Below, piece by piece: positions 34,990 through 48,859 of a DNA stretch of 64,000 nucleotides. Origin of the DNA: Lunularia cruciata (taxonomy: Eukaryota; Streptophyta; Marchantiopsida; Lunulariales; Lunulariaceae); NCBI GenBank assembly GCA_948567375.1, contig OX419755.1, positions 67,274,944 to 67,338,943 of the forward strand, in the 5' to 3' direction. Made by a program: the position numbers and the translations under genes. Below the pieces are notes generated by a model. It worked only from the letters and a program-made list of their open reading frames with translations, made no database searches and was not told the origin of the DNA. Position 1 is the first letter of the stretch, and every line of letters starts with the position of its first letter.

Positions 34990-35629
34990 ATGCGACAGAA
35001 GTACACATGTAATTGTCCCGGAGCTGGACAAATTATGTACTCCTCCCAAGCTACTCAACCTTCCCTTCTAGTCCCTGTTTATCGGAATTTTCTTCACTCG
35101 CCCTTCTACTACCACTTTTAGCATATTAGCTTGACATTAGAATAGTCTTAAATGTTAAAGTCAGAATTTAGAAGCTTTGCGAAGGTCGAGAAATGTTTTC
35201 CAGAAAGCAAGTCTTCTGATAATTTATTTGCGTTCAACTGCTCTCCAACCTAAAGATCACAAATATAGCCACTTTGTCCAAAAACGATCCAGTCTTAACT
35301 TCGAGGAATTATCCCAACCTTTTCAGTCTTTAACATTACCAATCTTCCTATGATTAGTATGATGAACAAGACCATGTCCTGAAGTCACTCACCCCTTGAG
35401 AAGGATTCGATAGGTTCCTTTCGAATGTGGAAGAGTTCCGCAAGTAATGAGTAGTTTCCTCAAGTTACGTCTGAAGAAGGGGAACGTTATAGAAGGCGAC
35501 AAGCGGGAAAGATGGGAGAAGATAGACGATGACTTGGCCAGCCTGTACCTAGTAGATGCCTACGTGTAGGTGGACTCGACTGAAAAAGGCACTGGCAGGG
35601 ATCTTTAGTATGATTAGATTGGCGCGGCT

Positions 35630-36045
35630 CTCCTGATGATAGCCACGTTTCCTAAAGACGCGTGCAGGCGCGTGCCCGCCGCGCGCCGTTTTATAAAAAT
35701 ACTCAGCTGCGAATCAGAGCCACTGGTTTCCTTCTACCTCTTGTTTCCGTGGGCCCGCTAGTTCTTCTCTCTGTGTCACCTCCACGACTGGAATGCTCCT
35801 TACCCAGTCAGTCAAACCACCACAGGTTGTCAGTTCTTTACTTCCAACTTGCTAGTAACTTGCCCGGATCTCAAAGGTGTACCCCCAACGAAATTCGAGG
35901 CTTACGAATACGTGGTGGAATCCGTCGACTTCCAGAAGCCAGGGATTCTTCCGTTGGGAAGATTTTCTTCATTTTATAAGTTTATTCGTCTTAGAGGAGT
36001 AATTATGGACTTAGAGTCGCCTCCCGATAAGGATAAGTGAATAGC
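35630..36045 (+). other. GC-rich island with TATA box and unidentified open segment
   Basis: A CG-rich stretch (GCGCGTGCCCGCCGCGCGCC, 35669-35688) is followed at once by TATAAAA (35692-35698), which looks like a core promoter. The frame open from about 35780 to a TGA at 36040-36042 reads CPDLKGVPPTKFEAYEYV and VESVDFQKPGILPLGRF. Its composition resembles real coding sequence, but no in-frame ATG is visible and I do not recognise the family. It could be a host-gene exon, a captured fragment or chance. Confidence 0.35.
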
Positions 36046-38840
36046 CCAGCATGGAGAATTGCTGGTGAGGATTTGAAGCATACGCAGGAAATGTCCTCTA
36101 GATAACGGTATAGGTAACGGCATAGGTAACGGCGGTCCATATATCACGGGTGTTCTCATGGAGGAAAGAGGATAACTAACCCATGATGATATAGTAACTG
36201 TCCAGATAACAAGGTTGTTCTCATGGAAGATAGAGGATAACTATCTGTGATACTATAAGTGATATAGTGTTTGTTATGGCGAGAGAGAATGGATACCTTG
36301 CATGGAGAGAGTCTTCGCATTCTTTGTAGATTGATATGTGTCAAAGAGGACTTATATTTGGTTCTAGATGATCAGGTGACAGCGGTGGATGTTGTGATTA
36401 CAAACCCTACATGTGATGTAGTTTGGAAGGAGTGATTATTCAGCATCCTGGATGGGCAGGCGAGTGTGTTGCAGCAGGCGAGTGTGTTGCAGCACGCAAA
36501 GTCTCCAAGTATAGGGGTATGCAATGAATTCACCTCTTTGTTCATCTAGCCTTGGAGTTATAAGACTTATATGGAGCAATGGACATGGCACTCAACACAA
36601 TTGTCAAGGAGTGTGCAGGAGCTCACCTTATTAGACTTAAGGGGTACTATTTTTATTTTCATACTTTGTAGCATACTTTAGACAACTTGCGTCTATTGTT
36701 CTATAGAGAGCATTGTTGGTACAATCCAAAGGAGAGCAATCACTCTAGGTGATGCTTCTTTAAATGCTCCACTAGTCTGAAGACCGTACCACTTGTATAG
36801 CTCAAATATCTTAGGTGCGGTAGTGCAAATTTCTCATCTCTATACTATTGGGGCCTAGCTCCATTCTACCTGTTTAGTCTCTCCCTTTCCGGTTTGATGG
36901 GGTCTTCCCATCTTTCTTGTGTTGTATGAGGTATGCTTTTCGCACAACTTTTAAATATTTGTACTTATCGATAGTTATGCTTTGGATAAGTAAAAATGTT
37001 TAAACAAAACCTAGCCACTATCCAAAGTAGTAAATTTTCATGTATGGTTTAGACACCAAGAATTAGTAATATTCCCATAACTTACCGTCCATTTTAGTGT
37101 ATATTGAGACGCTTATGAAATAATTGCAACTATCAAATAGTCTGTATTAAGATTACTCACAAGATTAATTGCACTTATGACAATCGCAATCCATTGTACT
37201 TACTCGTGTATTTTGTTCAGTTCTTTCCGTATCCATTGCACTTACCGAAAGTTGCAGTTATTGAGAGTAGAGTAGTTGCTAGGTAGATCAATTTAGCTTA
37301 TACTCATCATCCATTTCATTTGACTGGTGAAGTTTCCAGGAATTTGCTATGTGATTTGTTCAGTTTGTGTATAGTGTACTCGTGAACTATTTCTCAAGAG
37401 ACCGGCTTTAGCACAAAAGGAGTGTAATGATCATGTTTTAAGCTACTTCTTTTCTCCACGGTTAAGGTTACTGCCCAATTGGTGAAGATGTATTTGGATA
37501 AGACTATCAAACTTAACTGCTCTTGCCAACAAATATGGCTGTGCTAAACAAAATGTGCTAATGATAGTGGTCAGAGATCCTTAATTTCGACAGAACAGAA
37601 CTCACAAAATTAGAGCTATGGACGTGAGTTTCAGTAATTCACTTCTGCAAAGCCGGGCTAAATTTCTACTCACAGGTCTTCTAGAGCACATTAACTTCGT
37701 ACTCATATTCCTCTACTTGAGTTTCAATTGCTTTATATATCCTCAAACTATATTTTATATGTACTCTATAATTTTGGGAAAGCGCAAAAATCTGTTCAGA
37801 AGATGAGGATGATATAGAACAGCATGCAAGATACATGCCTATACTGCGGTATTTCTGCTCCAGGCACCTTTCAGTATAATTCTTAATTTGAAAAGGACAA
37901 ATCTTCAAAGTCAACTCATATTACATGGAGGTATACGTCAAAGGAGACCATGAAAAGGAGGTGAAGAATCATAGTCTTAATCGCACCTCAAATTAAACTA
38001 ATAAGATTGCAGATACCTCGCCACTAAGGAAAGCATCAATGGATGGAAAGTTTTATAGTAAGTCCAAACTCCCTAGCTTGAGAACTCTGGCTGGCTGCAA
38101 GGCAAACTATGCCAACATAGTTATTACCAAGTTCAGAAGAAAGCCGACCGCGTAAAACACATGAAGGATGGGAACATCCCATCAAGCCCTACAAGGGAGA
38201 GAGAAAAGATATAAAATGGGGCTATGGGGTAAATGGCCCCTATAGTATCGAGTTATTACCAAGTTCTAGACATTGTTATTTCTACGCCGTCGCCTCTTTC
38301 TTTCCTAATAAGCAAATAAATGGTATGTCTGTTAACTCTACTATAATCTTCAGAATATTGAAAAAGTATAAAGAATAATTTATGTCTAACTGAGCTGGTC
38401 GCTAAGTTGAAGTGTAAACCTCGACGGTCAAGACTTTGAATCCGGGATCGAATAACCAAACTTCATATTCTAATCAAATGAAGATTGTAATTTAACCAAA
38501 CGGGTGAGAATTAGTAAGGATCCAACTTTGATTCCTGACAGGCCAGAATAAACAGAACCCTAAATCTGGTCGCTGTGAGCAAATACGTGGATTCCGTAGA
38601 GAGGCGAAAGACCAGCCTTGACATGAGACTCTCGAAGATGCTTTATACCCACCTTTGATTTCAACGAGGGAACGGCTGAGAAGGGGCACCAATCCGGAGA
38701 CGGAAGGGAGACCCTCAAACCTCTCGATTCGATCGAACGGCTGTGAGGGAAAACTTGAGATTCACAGCGTGACATACTTTATCAACTATAGAAACGTACG
38801 TCTGGGGTTGGGCGCCTGAATTTTCCTACGTGGCTGAGGT
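36046..38840. other. No gene recognised; small duplications
   Basis: Small direct repeats include GTTCTCATGGA..GAGGATAACT at about 36152 and 36213, and GGCGAGTGTGTTGCAGCA twice at about 36460-36495. No open frame is convincing. The right end is the upstream region of ferritin. Confidence 0.4.
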
Positions 38841-38842
38841 GT

Positions 38843-38850
38843 CCACGTGG
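38843..38850. promoter_or_regulatory. G-box CCACGTGG upstream of ferritin
   Basis: A palindromic CCACGTGG lies 257 bp before the ferritin ATG, in a GC-rich stretch. Another ACGT core (CTACGTGG) is 16 bp upstream. G-boxes bind bZIP and bHLH factors, which is consistent with light, ABA or stress control. A weak TATA-like TATCTATACC is at 38917-38926. I saw no match to the angiosperm iron-dependent element. Confidence 0.45.
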
Positions 38851-39106
38851 AGAATTGTACGGGCGCTGCGGTATGTGCAGGGCGCGTGCTCGGTTACCTT
38901 TCTCTAGACCAACCCCTATCTATACCCATTGGCATTTACAGAGAGTACCTCTCCCCTTCTGGCCATTCTCGTTCCCTGCTCTCAAGAATTTCAGCACTCT
39001 TTCTCATTCCCAATCACTCCTCTGCCTCCAGAGATCGAAGTCGTCATCGTGTGTCTACGACGCCGGCGATCAATCAAGTTACGGCTGTGATCGTTTCGTT
39101 GCAGCG

Positions 39107-41229
39107 ATGGCTTTACGAGTGTCTTCCGGGGCGATTGCAGGTTCGCTTGCCTGTGTATCAAGGGGGACTGTTGTGAACAATGTTGGGCAAAGCCGCTTGA
39201 GTTTCAGCGGTGCTGCTTGCAAGCCTGCAAGACTTGTGGTCGTGAGGGCTGCCGAGACCGATGAGAAAACATTGACAGGAGTTGTGTTTGAGCCTTTTAG
39301 AGAGGTTCAGAGCGACGCTTTCATCTTGCCTTCTGATGCTAAGCAGTCGCTTGCTCGTCAGAGGTTCAACTCATCTTGCGAGTCCGCTATCAACGAGCAA
39401 ATCAAGTAAGGATGTTACATAGTTGGGACTTGTACTGAGAGTTAGTGTCATTTCCATCCGTCCATGAGAGGGAGGACATACTGTGTGAATTTGAGGTTCT
39501 TATGAGGAGATGCATATGTGCTTACGAGTCTTTGTTTCATGAGTCGTTTCCCCTACCAGTGGGGAAGAATGCCTGGTTGCTGTGCATTAGCTTATTCCTT
39601 GTGGTTAATCCCTTTGTCTAATCATGAGGTGTTATGCCTTTGCAGCGTTGAATACAACGTCTCCTACATTTACCATGCACTCTTCTCCTACTTTGATCGC
39701 GATAATGTGGCTCTTCCCGGCTTTGCCAAGTAAGTTTTACAGTCTTTTTCACTTGAACATCTAATCAACTAATCACTGGTCGGCTGTGATTAGATAACTG
39801 GATTTGTTCTTCTGTCTCTAACGTCTCAGTTCCTCTGTTTCTAGGTACTTCAAAGAAGCCAGTGAAGAAGAGAGAGAGCACGCTGAGAAGCTGATGAAGT
39901 ATCAGGTAAGATCACCATCTAAACAGTGGACGACATTGTTTACTGAGATAAAGACTACTTCCCAGTTCCCTAATCATCTGAAAGAAATATCTGTAGGTAG
40001 TAGGAGTTGTAGGGTACTTCTTGCACATCATATCGGTTCAGTTCAGGATGGTGTGCATTCACTAGTCCTTACTCCCCCGTCGGTATTGATGTACTCATCT
40101 CTCTGAGCAGAATAAGAGAGGAGGGAGGGTGAAACTTCAGTCCATCGTCAGACCAGTCATGGAGTTTGACAACGCAGAGAAGGGCGATGCTCTTTACGGT
40201 ACGCCGAGTAGTACTAGTACTGGCTCCACTCATGCATGTATGCTGGCGCACTTGCTGGGGCACTGTATAGTTTTGTTCATGAGAGTCTTCTAAAGGATGG
40301 AATATTGAACCTTCGGTCTGCAGCTATGGAATTGGCTCTCTCCTTGGAGAAATTGACAATGGAGAAATTGTATAGCTTACACAAGGTAAATATACTCAGT
40401 TTACGTTCTCTGATCTGCCATATGATCTACTTGGAGATATTATCGGCATGCCATGTTTTGGAATGGAAGGGATTGAGTTTACTGCACTCTCGATCTAGGA
40501 ATCGGAAGAATTTGCTTGTGAATAGGCTTTGACACTCTGTTCATCTTCACTAGGTCGCGGAAGAGGCTCATGATGTACAGTTGACGGACTACATTGAGAG
40601 CGAGTTCCTCTCGGAACAGGTAATTTGTCGCTTTCTAGGACGGTGAAATCTCAACTACGAGACTTCATGTAGCTACAGAATCTCATCTAGGTAGGATTTT
40701 ATATTGGTAGTGTGTGAACAGGAGATGTAGATAGAGACACGTGGCCTGTGTGTATACATTTTAGTTCGATTCTGGCCTGTTCTGCGTTTGTATGGACATG
40801 GAGAAAGTGCCTCCGTCTCTCGTCTCAACGAACAGTGAGAGATTGACTATCTATCGTGCCCTCCGCATATTCACGACACGTACGCCAGTTATGTAGGAGA
40901 TATGTTTACTTTTCTCCAGTTACCTGGGTGTTTGACTTACACTCTTGCACTCTGCAACTTCCAGGTAGAAGCGATTAAGACCGTGTCTGAGTACGTGGCT
41001 CAGTTGAGGAGAATCGGAAATGATGGTCATGGTGAGTTTCCTTCCTCGCATGATGGGCAATTAGTCATGTTGTTCGGGTTGAAATTCAAATTATATCATC
41101 AATTGTATTCTACTGAATCTTCAATACAGAATATAAAGAATCCGAGGCAGTGAAACTCACGACTACGTTCCTCGTTGTGTAACAGGCGTGTACTACTTCG
41201 ACCGTGTCTTGGGTGAAGAAGACGCATAG
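39107..41229 (+). CDS. Plastid ferritin, eight exons, intact
   Basis: Exons: 39107-39405, 39646-39729, 39845-39905, 40111-40198, 40324-40385, 40554-40619, 40965-41031, 41186-41229; every intron is GT-AG. They join to 771 nt, 256 residues plus TAG. The ATG (GCAGCGATGG) is the first that begins the Ser/Ala/Val-rich transit peptide (about residues 1-47). The plant extension peptide (TGVVFEPF) and the four-helix ferritin domain from about residue 95 follow. By alignment with animal H ferritin the ferroxidase residues are present: E102, Y109, E136, E137, H140, E186 and Q220. Twenty-four subunits form a shell that oxidises and stores iron in the plastid. Seven introns is the usual plant-ferritin number. 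The C-terminus ([10 protein letters not shown]) differs from angiosperm forms. It is the only intact host gene here. Confidence 0.95.
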
Positions 41230-44200
41230 ACTAGCAGTGTGACAGGAAGAACATACCGTGTTGAATGGCTGAAACAAGGATATCGCGCTCACAGTAGCTC
41301 TGTAAAGTAGATCAATGGCGCAGGAGGTTGATAGGCTGAGCTGTGTCCAGCTAGTTAGAGTTCTTCTACGGACTCACGTTCTCGATTGTTTTGACGTAGT
41401 TTGTACAATGGTAGGGAATTTACCACCGTGAAATCATCTCAGAGAAGATGGTTGTTTTTGCATCCACAGTTTTGTTGTAGAGAATTGACAGTGAAATGTC
41501 AGTAATTACGAGGAGGTTACCCTCTGTTATAAAGAAAAGACGTATGTCTTCAACTCACCTCACAGACTGCTCTCGATTTGATCATTGGCCTGGTGATGTG
41601 ACTTACGTTGAATCAATGTGTTGGGTACCCAAAAATAGAAATTCATACATTCAGTTTCCATCTCCAATGAGAGGTTTCAGATTCTGTGTTGTCAGTTGAA
41701 TGCGAATTTCACACGTACACCACTCACCGTTATTCCATGAGTCCCTGCCGCGCAAAACTTCTTCGTCCAACCTTTGTGTCAGAGTGGCAGACTCTCAAGC
41801 TGAGGATATTTCATCACCGCTTGTTGACGGTTCGCTTTAACACAAGACGTCAATAAACTGCACACGAACGCGCAAACTTGTTGCTGAATACAAGTGTAAC
41901 AACACTCGCTTATTATGCACCCAGGCCCTTCATGGCATGACCAGGGACAAGATACCCGACTGTTACCTGGGCAGCCCGAGGTTGTATCTGTCTTGTATTC
42001 TATCAAATAATCTATTCATTCTTCAATTCAGTCCCAGAAGTGTTGTGGGCCGGCTCATCATGGCTCTGTGCACGCTGGTCTCTTATCTCCATGAGCCGAG
42101 AAGATCAATTTGGGGAGACGTAAGTCTGTACCCAGAAATTTGATATACGACTAGGACTTTCGACTGCATATAATTTTGTCAACTCAAAAGTTTTGCCCAC
42201 ATTTGGAAAATAATCTCCCTCCCTCATTACTAAATAAAGAGAGAAAGGACCGTAGCCAGTTAATCTTGGACCCGGCCGCACACCGTTTGCGGCCGCTTCT
42301 CTCCAATGTTCTCCACAGCTACTCTGATTGCAAAGATCTTCAGACGTACCATATCTGGCTTACATGTATGATGGACTATCAAACTAACCTTCGTATCCCA
42401 AAGATCACAAAGTTCAGAGAATTCTCATCGTACGAAATCATCTGCCATATCGCTGGCCAATGAACCTTCTCTCAAATAGAATCTATTTCCCTGAGTATAC
42501 TACAAAATTTCTTGGATTGAACAGAGTATCTTCAGTAACTCAGCGGTGCGTCCAGGACGGACGGCATCAACTGCCCACAGGAATCGAAGCTCAGGAATAT
42601 GCACTCCGAACTTCCGTCCCGGCAGTGATCCCACCTACTTCAATAGAAATGTGCTAAAAGTGAAAAGACGTGACAACCTTCCGTCCAACCCTGAAGTCTC
42701 CACACTTTCTGCTCAAGTCTCCTCGATTTGTACAGAACCTTCGGCGAACACTCGACAACCCAAATGTCAATCCAAACTATTTCTTTTTGCCACGAGTCCC
42801 ATGTTCCATGTATATGCGATGCAGAAGTTTTGATGGCTTAAATTCCAACTTTACTTGTTTCCTTCAAAGTTCTCGAAATGACACCCATGCAAGGTGAGAA
42901 CCCTAACCAAATAGTATATCCCAAGGAGAAAAAGGGAAGGAATACAAGACACAAGGAAGTGCAAAAAGAAGAGCAAAAGGGAAGAGCAAGCAACACAAGG
43001 TCCAAGGAAGGGTAAAGCGCTCATGTGAAAACTAGGATCCGATAGTGAAGCAAAAGGGAAAGAATCACAATATTCTACTACTGACCGTGTGATATAGAAT
43101 CAGAGTAACCTCCTGTTGAACTTTGTGATATAGGTACTTCTATGGTATATCTGATAGATGAGAAGGAAAGGTACTAAATGTGATGAGCACTTCTATTGCC
43201 ATAGCCTGGTTATGAGACCTAATGTCCGAGGGCACTGAAAATCTCTATCTAAAATGTGAGCTAAACATGGTTGGCAAGATAGCCATAGCTCTTCTCCTCT
43301 ATAAGGAACCACGGATTATCTCTTGAAAGAGACCATCAAAATGGCAATGAAGATGCATACAAATATTGAAAGCCAAGGGTATAAAGCATCAAAGGATAGC
43401 CCTGTTGTATAATGGTGGTCCTTGCTCCTAGTGGCCATGATCTTTGTTGCTCCCATTTGGATGCCTACTTTTGCCATGTTTCTATATGTAAGGGTTTGTG
43501 ACGTCCATATCAAACAAAATATGTTGTTCATCCATGAAAGTCACTATATATGCTCTCACATGGCAAAGAAGTAGTCCAAGCAAGTCCAACTATCAGTCAA
43601 TTTGTACTTAGGACCATGTAGATTGTAGGATCTATGATATTGTATCTTGGATGATATCAAGAACTCTAGTATTCTCCACCTAAAGCATATTGTGACATAT
43701 GTATGTTGTGCATGTCATATGGAGATCCACTTGTGCATGGGTCTATCAAGACCTAAAACTGATGTGTGAGGTAAACCAACCTTAGATAGAGTGCTAGAGT
43801 AAACTCCTCAAACATAAAACAAAAGTCCTCAATCAAAGGAGAAATACGGAACTAAGCTCTTGAGCCACTCCTTTCAAAAGAGAACATCCTAGCTCAATTT
43901 GATAGAGGTATATAATGAAGATGTTGATAAGTGTATGACTGCGTGCATATGCTCACTAAGATATGCTTCAATCTTCCTAGAGTATAGGGATAAGAAATCT
44001 ATGAAAAGAGTGTTATGCAAGAAAGGCAAGGTAATAAATTGTAGGCAAAACAAAGATATGAGTGGAAATCATAAGTGCTTAAATTTATTGTCATAATAAG
44101 TGCTAGAAAAAAAGTAGCAACCATGATATAAGGACCTTTTTGCCAATAGGAGGAATCACTAAAGCACATGCTCCTACAATATACAATGATGCAATAGGTT

Positions 44201-44800
44201 CCTACAAAATGAGACCACATCCTCCTATATGGGAAGAGCTATCTCTAGCCTACACCATTCATTTTATCATTATGAGAGGATACATGGTGTGGTGCTTGGA
44301 AATTTCAAAAAAACAGTTTCTTCTTTTCACTTACTTTTCTTATACTTTTTATCTTGAGTAGGGGGTCTTATATTTGGGTGAGATGTCCATTACTTTGTAT
44401 TACTTCATGAAGGAAAAGCTTGACTAACCATAAAATGTTTTTGTCTTTGAAAAGATTGGAAGTTAGAGCACAGACACTCTACCAAAAAGGAAATTTGCAA
44501 TGAAGACAGAAGAAACTCCACTACAAAGAACTATAAGTCAGGCCAAAGAGAAGGAATTCAAATTTAGCCTAAGCCATTTTGAATCATACCAAAGTGCATA
44601 GATCATCATTTGTACCTAATAGCACCAAAATGATTAAAGATTGAGAAGACAAAGGAAACATTGGAGTATTGGGCTATAAATAAGCAGTTTTTATTACAAA
44701 GCTCTTATTGTTAGTTTGATTAAATCCCAAAACCAAAAGTATTTGTGACAAAGGCCTAGAAGGGACAATTGCAAGTTGATTGTTATGAGTTTGAGTGTAG
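41230..44800. other. Ferritin 3' flank and gene-poor DNA
   Basis: The first few hundred bases would hold the ferritin 3' UTR; no clear AATAAA was seen close to the stop. The GC content falls after about 42900. A short GC-rich inverted repeat (CGGCCGCA..TGCGGCCG) is at about 42274-42297. No other gene was recognised. Confidence 0.4.
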
Positions 44801-46900
44801 GGTGAACAATTGGGGTTGAAAGAAGACTTTAGTTGGATAGTTACATGTTTAGATTTATAAATATAATTTCCAATGCAATGCTTATGAGGAAGGCGAAGGC
44901 CTTAAACTGTTGCAACCTTGGAATGCTTGTGAATCTCCACAAAAATTTCTTTCTTTGGATTGGAATTTCATATCAAGACAAATTGCCAAGAGATTCAAAG
45001 TGGTTGCAACTACAATAGGGACACTCTTTGGAGCAACCTAAAAGAGTAAATAGAGGAGCATTGAACATATGTTCTGAGAAGGATGTAAGAGGATGATGCA
45101 AGAGAGAACAAAGTGCATACCCTTGATTCCTTATAATTTGAGACAAGGAAGATAGATTCCAAGCTGAAGGGGTCTTTTGCCATTATTGATTGATGAAGAA
45201 AAATTAGTTGGTTGCACCATCTATTGATTAGCAAGGAGAGCAATTGCAACAATAGTCTTGAAAATATCTTGGCACTATAAGACTGACTATTTAACCACCA
45301 ACCATATGATCTATGAGTACTTTTTTGCAAGAGTAACAATCAATTGGGCAAACATCTTCCATGATATATGCAAAAAATGTACAATGCCTTTGGGGAGAAG
45401 GGATCATTGTGGTTAATACCTTTGAAATACACTTCTACTTGGAGATAGGTTGCTAACCACCAAGGAACAATTCCCTAGTCACTCCATGCAACAGAGCTAC
45501 TTTGCCAATCAGCAAGATGAGTTGTAGTTTTGAAAGAGATTATGGATGAATCCAAAGGTCTAATGAAATACATGACAAACAAGTATGTGATTATAAGCCC
45601 TTCAACTTGTGTGCCTTCCAAGTGAGCAAGCAAGAAGCAAAGTTATCAGCAAAAGTAGAGGTAAAGATTGAGGAAATATACTCTTTGATACACAAATCCA
45701 AAGGATCCAAAGCCAAAAAGGTTAACACTAAATGTAACAAAGAGAAGGAGATTCTTCCAATGGAAGCACCAGCATCAAAGAATGATGTTGAAGATGAAGA
45801 CATAAGGTTATTGGATTTTTTGTGTGCATATATGTGGCATGGATAGGAGCTAAAGTGAGGCAAGTATGGCAAGTGGACCTTTGTTGCCTAAGGAGAAACC
45901 AAAGATCATGTAGGAAGAACCAAGACATGAAGCTCTATTAGCTTCCAATGCCTTGAGGTTCTCATTCCTCCCAATCCTAGTGTTCCTAGAATGAGTGTAT
46001 TAATAGTACAAGCAACAATGGAAAAATGTGACAGATTTTTGGGCTATGGTGCAAAGGATGCACACTACATTATATAGGCAAAGATGGAGTTTTCTAAGAA
46101 GGTAAAGAATTGAAAGAAGAATTTGCAAGAGTTAAAGTAGGAGTTGAGCAATAAGATCAAGGTCTTGCAAAAGAAGAACCAAGATAGCTACATCATGGTT
46201 CAAGCATAAACAAAGGAGCTCCAAAGTCTGCAATAAAAAACTGGTAATATTAGTTCAAAGAGTACCCTTGTGCAAAAAACTTTGGACTTGTACATATTTG
46301 AGCTGAAGAACATGGAACACCTAAAAGAGGATGCTAAATTAGAGAAGGAAACCAATATAAGTTAGAAAAATTCCTCAAACACTAATGGTACATGACTGCA
46401 ATCGCATTAAGAGCATTGAAATATAAAGAGCATGAGGAGCAAGAACGTCATGAAAAAGATAATAAGTGGTTGGAGAAATAACACTCAATTATTGGGCTCT
46501 AAATGTTCAAAATGGAGGCAAAGGTTATTGTAAATTTATTGAGGGAAGAACCCTAGCCAATTGTGGTTGTTGTTGTAGGAGAAGTTGCGGCAACAAGAGA
46601 AGGTCCTTCAGAAGTGGTTCTCTAACAGATTCCTTAGTCTTAATGACAAGGTCATTTCACAAAGGAGACCTCCATCCAATTGCTCTATGACCAATTGAAG
46701 AAGTTAATTACACAATACATGGAGTATACCTATCCAAATCCAAGTTATAAGAGTTGAAAAAGATAAACCATAGTCTGCTTCATAGAAGTCCAAAGAATTA
46801 AAAAAGGAGAAGATAACTATAGCATTAGGAGAATACATATAGAAGAAATCTTTGAAATAAGAAAGAATCTACAATAGGATAAGCAGATATCTTTGATAGG
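44800..46900 (+). pseudogene. Decayed relative of the CC-element protein
   Basis: YEYFFARVTINWANIFHDI at about 45315-45370, then FEIHFYLEIG at about 45420, match the INWARCFHG and HFYLGLNL pattern of the copy at 50356-50769. Further right are Lys/Glu-rich heptad stretches (ELSNKIKVLQKKNQDS, YIFELKNMEHLKEDAKLEKE, about 46140-46360). Many stops and shifts. Its termini were not found. Confidence 0.45.
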
Positions 46901-48429
46901 TTAGATACCTTAGCTAGTAGCTTGGCAAGGGAAGGAACTTTGTAGTTAGAACTCCTTTGCATGACCATTTCTTTGCAATAGAATTTGGTTTCCTTTGGTG
47001 CTAGGGAATAATTTTAGTTTTGGTAGTTTGTAGTAGTTAGTCAACTTTTGGAGTATAACCAACTTGGAGATCATTTAACTATTTTAAGCTACCTAAATTG
47101 TAATCACATTGCTTAGATTCAAAGAACTCTTTGTTGTTTCTAATTTGTTTGTGAAGATAAGTGTGCCTTTGTAATCACATGAAGCTTTGTAAGTGAAGTT
47201 GCTACAAGGAACTAATACCTTATGTTTTTAATCATTGGTACCCACAATATTCTTCTTGACTCAATCTTTAGGGGTTTGTGGTGTTTATAGGAGTCAAGGA
47301 AGTCCATACCAAGATAACACCTTTGGACAAAGTCATTCCTTTGTGAAGACATATTCCTTTAGATAAGGAAATAGATCTTTGATATGAAACATCACTCTTA
47401 GGTATAAGAACAACTAAATCTTATATGATTATGAGTTAATTTTTATACATTTTAATAGTTCAACTTCTTGGAGAAATTATTATCTTTTAGGATTGATCTC
47501 TACTCAAGAGGTTAAACAAGAAAAAATTAAGTACTATTTGGCAACAATTTCATTCCTTTATTTTATCCTTATATTCTATCAGCAACCTTAGCAACCGCAA
47601 CAACTTCTTGCTTACCATAGTGCTTATTTCAGTCATAAAAATAGTCTTAATAAAGGAAAGAAGGTTTAGCATTTAGTACCATTAAATCCACACAGTTAAG
47701 GTAGGAGTACATTCTTGGTGGAAAGTAAGTATCATGCAAGAGGCTCTAAGGACATAACATCTTGTAAAAATGGGGTTGGTCACTTATCTATTATCCAAGT
47801 GGGAGAGTAAATCAGCATGAGCTATGGCTTGAATTGAATTATTTGAGATGGACAAGAAACAAATATCATCTCCTTTGAGAGCGTAGCACAAACCTCTCAA
47901 AACTCCTACTAAAAACTAGCACCCTAATGAGGATTACTTGGGGATCCCAAAACTTGCATTCATGAGTTTGGACGCATAAAATTAAGATATCTAGCCTAAG
48001 TGTAAAGGCATACAAAGCTTTATCTAGATCTTTAAATGGCACAATATGTAAGTATCATTTGAAAGTAATGAAAAGAGGCATGATGTAAAAGTGATAACAA
48101 AATCTTTCACAAGACAAAAGTGAGGTATGGAAAATGGTGGGTATTATTTGACAGTGAGGAAAAGAAGCACTATGTAAGAGTGATTACAAAATCTTTCACA
48201 TTAAAAAATTGAGCTATGGCAAATAAAGTCCTACCCAAAGGATCTCCTTATTGAGTTAACTATGTAAAATCCTTTGTAGTTGTATTGTGGCTATACAACA
48301 AAGGTATCCTTGCCTTAAAAAGATTCACAAATGGGATCAAGGAAGGGATCTGATTCATAGTTGTAAAATACCAAGGAGAGAAATAAGAGAATGGAAGATA
48401 AGAATGGAAATCACATTAGAAACACTCAA
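46901..48429. other. No gene seen
   Basis: AT-rich sequence without recognisable domains. Confidence 0.35.
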
Positions 48430-48859
48430 GTGAGAGAAACTCCAAGTGACTAGCATGAGCTTAGGCTTTGGTATTTATAGTGAAGCAAAGAAAGGGTCTT
48501 GAGAAGCTTCCAAGGAAGCTTACCTCTCAAAGCCGCTTTCTTAGAGTGTAAGCTAAACTACCCAAGAGCTTCCTTCTTGAAGCCATCTACTTGGTGTACA
48601 AGCTAAGTTAGCCGTTGGTGTGCAAATTAAGTGTAAGCTAACTTGGTGTGCAAATTACCCAATTCTTGGAACATACCTAAAATGTTCTCACCAAGAAGCT
48701 TCTTGGATGCTTTGAGAACATTCTACCAAGAATCTTCCTAGATGCTTTTAGAATATTCTTAGAATTTCTAGCTACATTTAGCTTATTTTACTAACTCCTT
48801 AGCCTATGCTAATCTGTCCACTAACTCTATATTTTTACATATTCTCTCACTGCTAGTTG

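Noticed and set aside
38380-38460. tRNA-like stretch (AACTGAGCTGGTCGC and CTTTGAATCCGGG)
   Set aside because: The A-box and B-box resemblance is weak, no cloverleaf could be drawn by eye, and no second copy or tail was found.
42274-42297. GC-rich inverted repeat CGGCCGCA..TGCGGCCG
   Set aside because: An 8-bp stem with no T-run or gene context; too little to call a regulatory hairpin.
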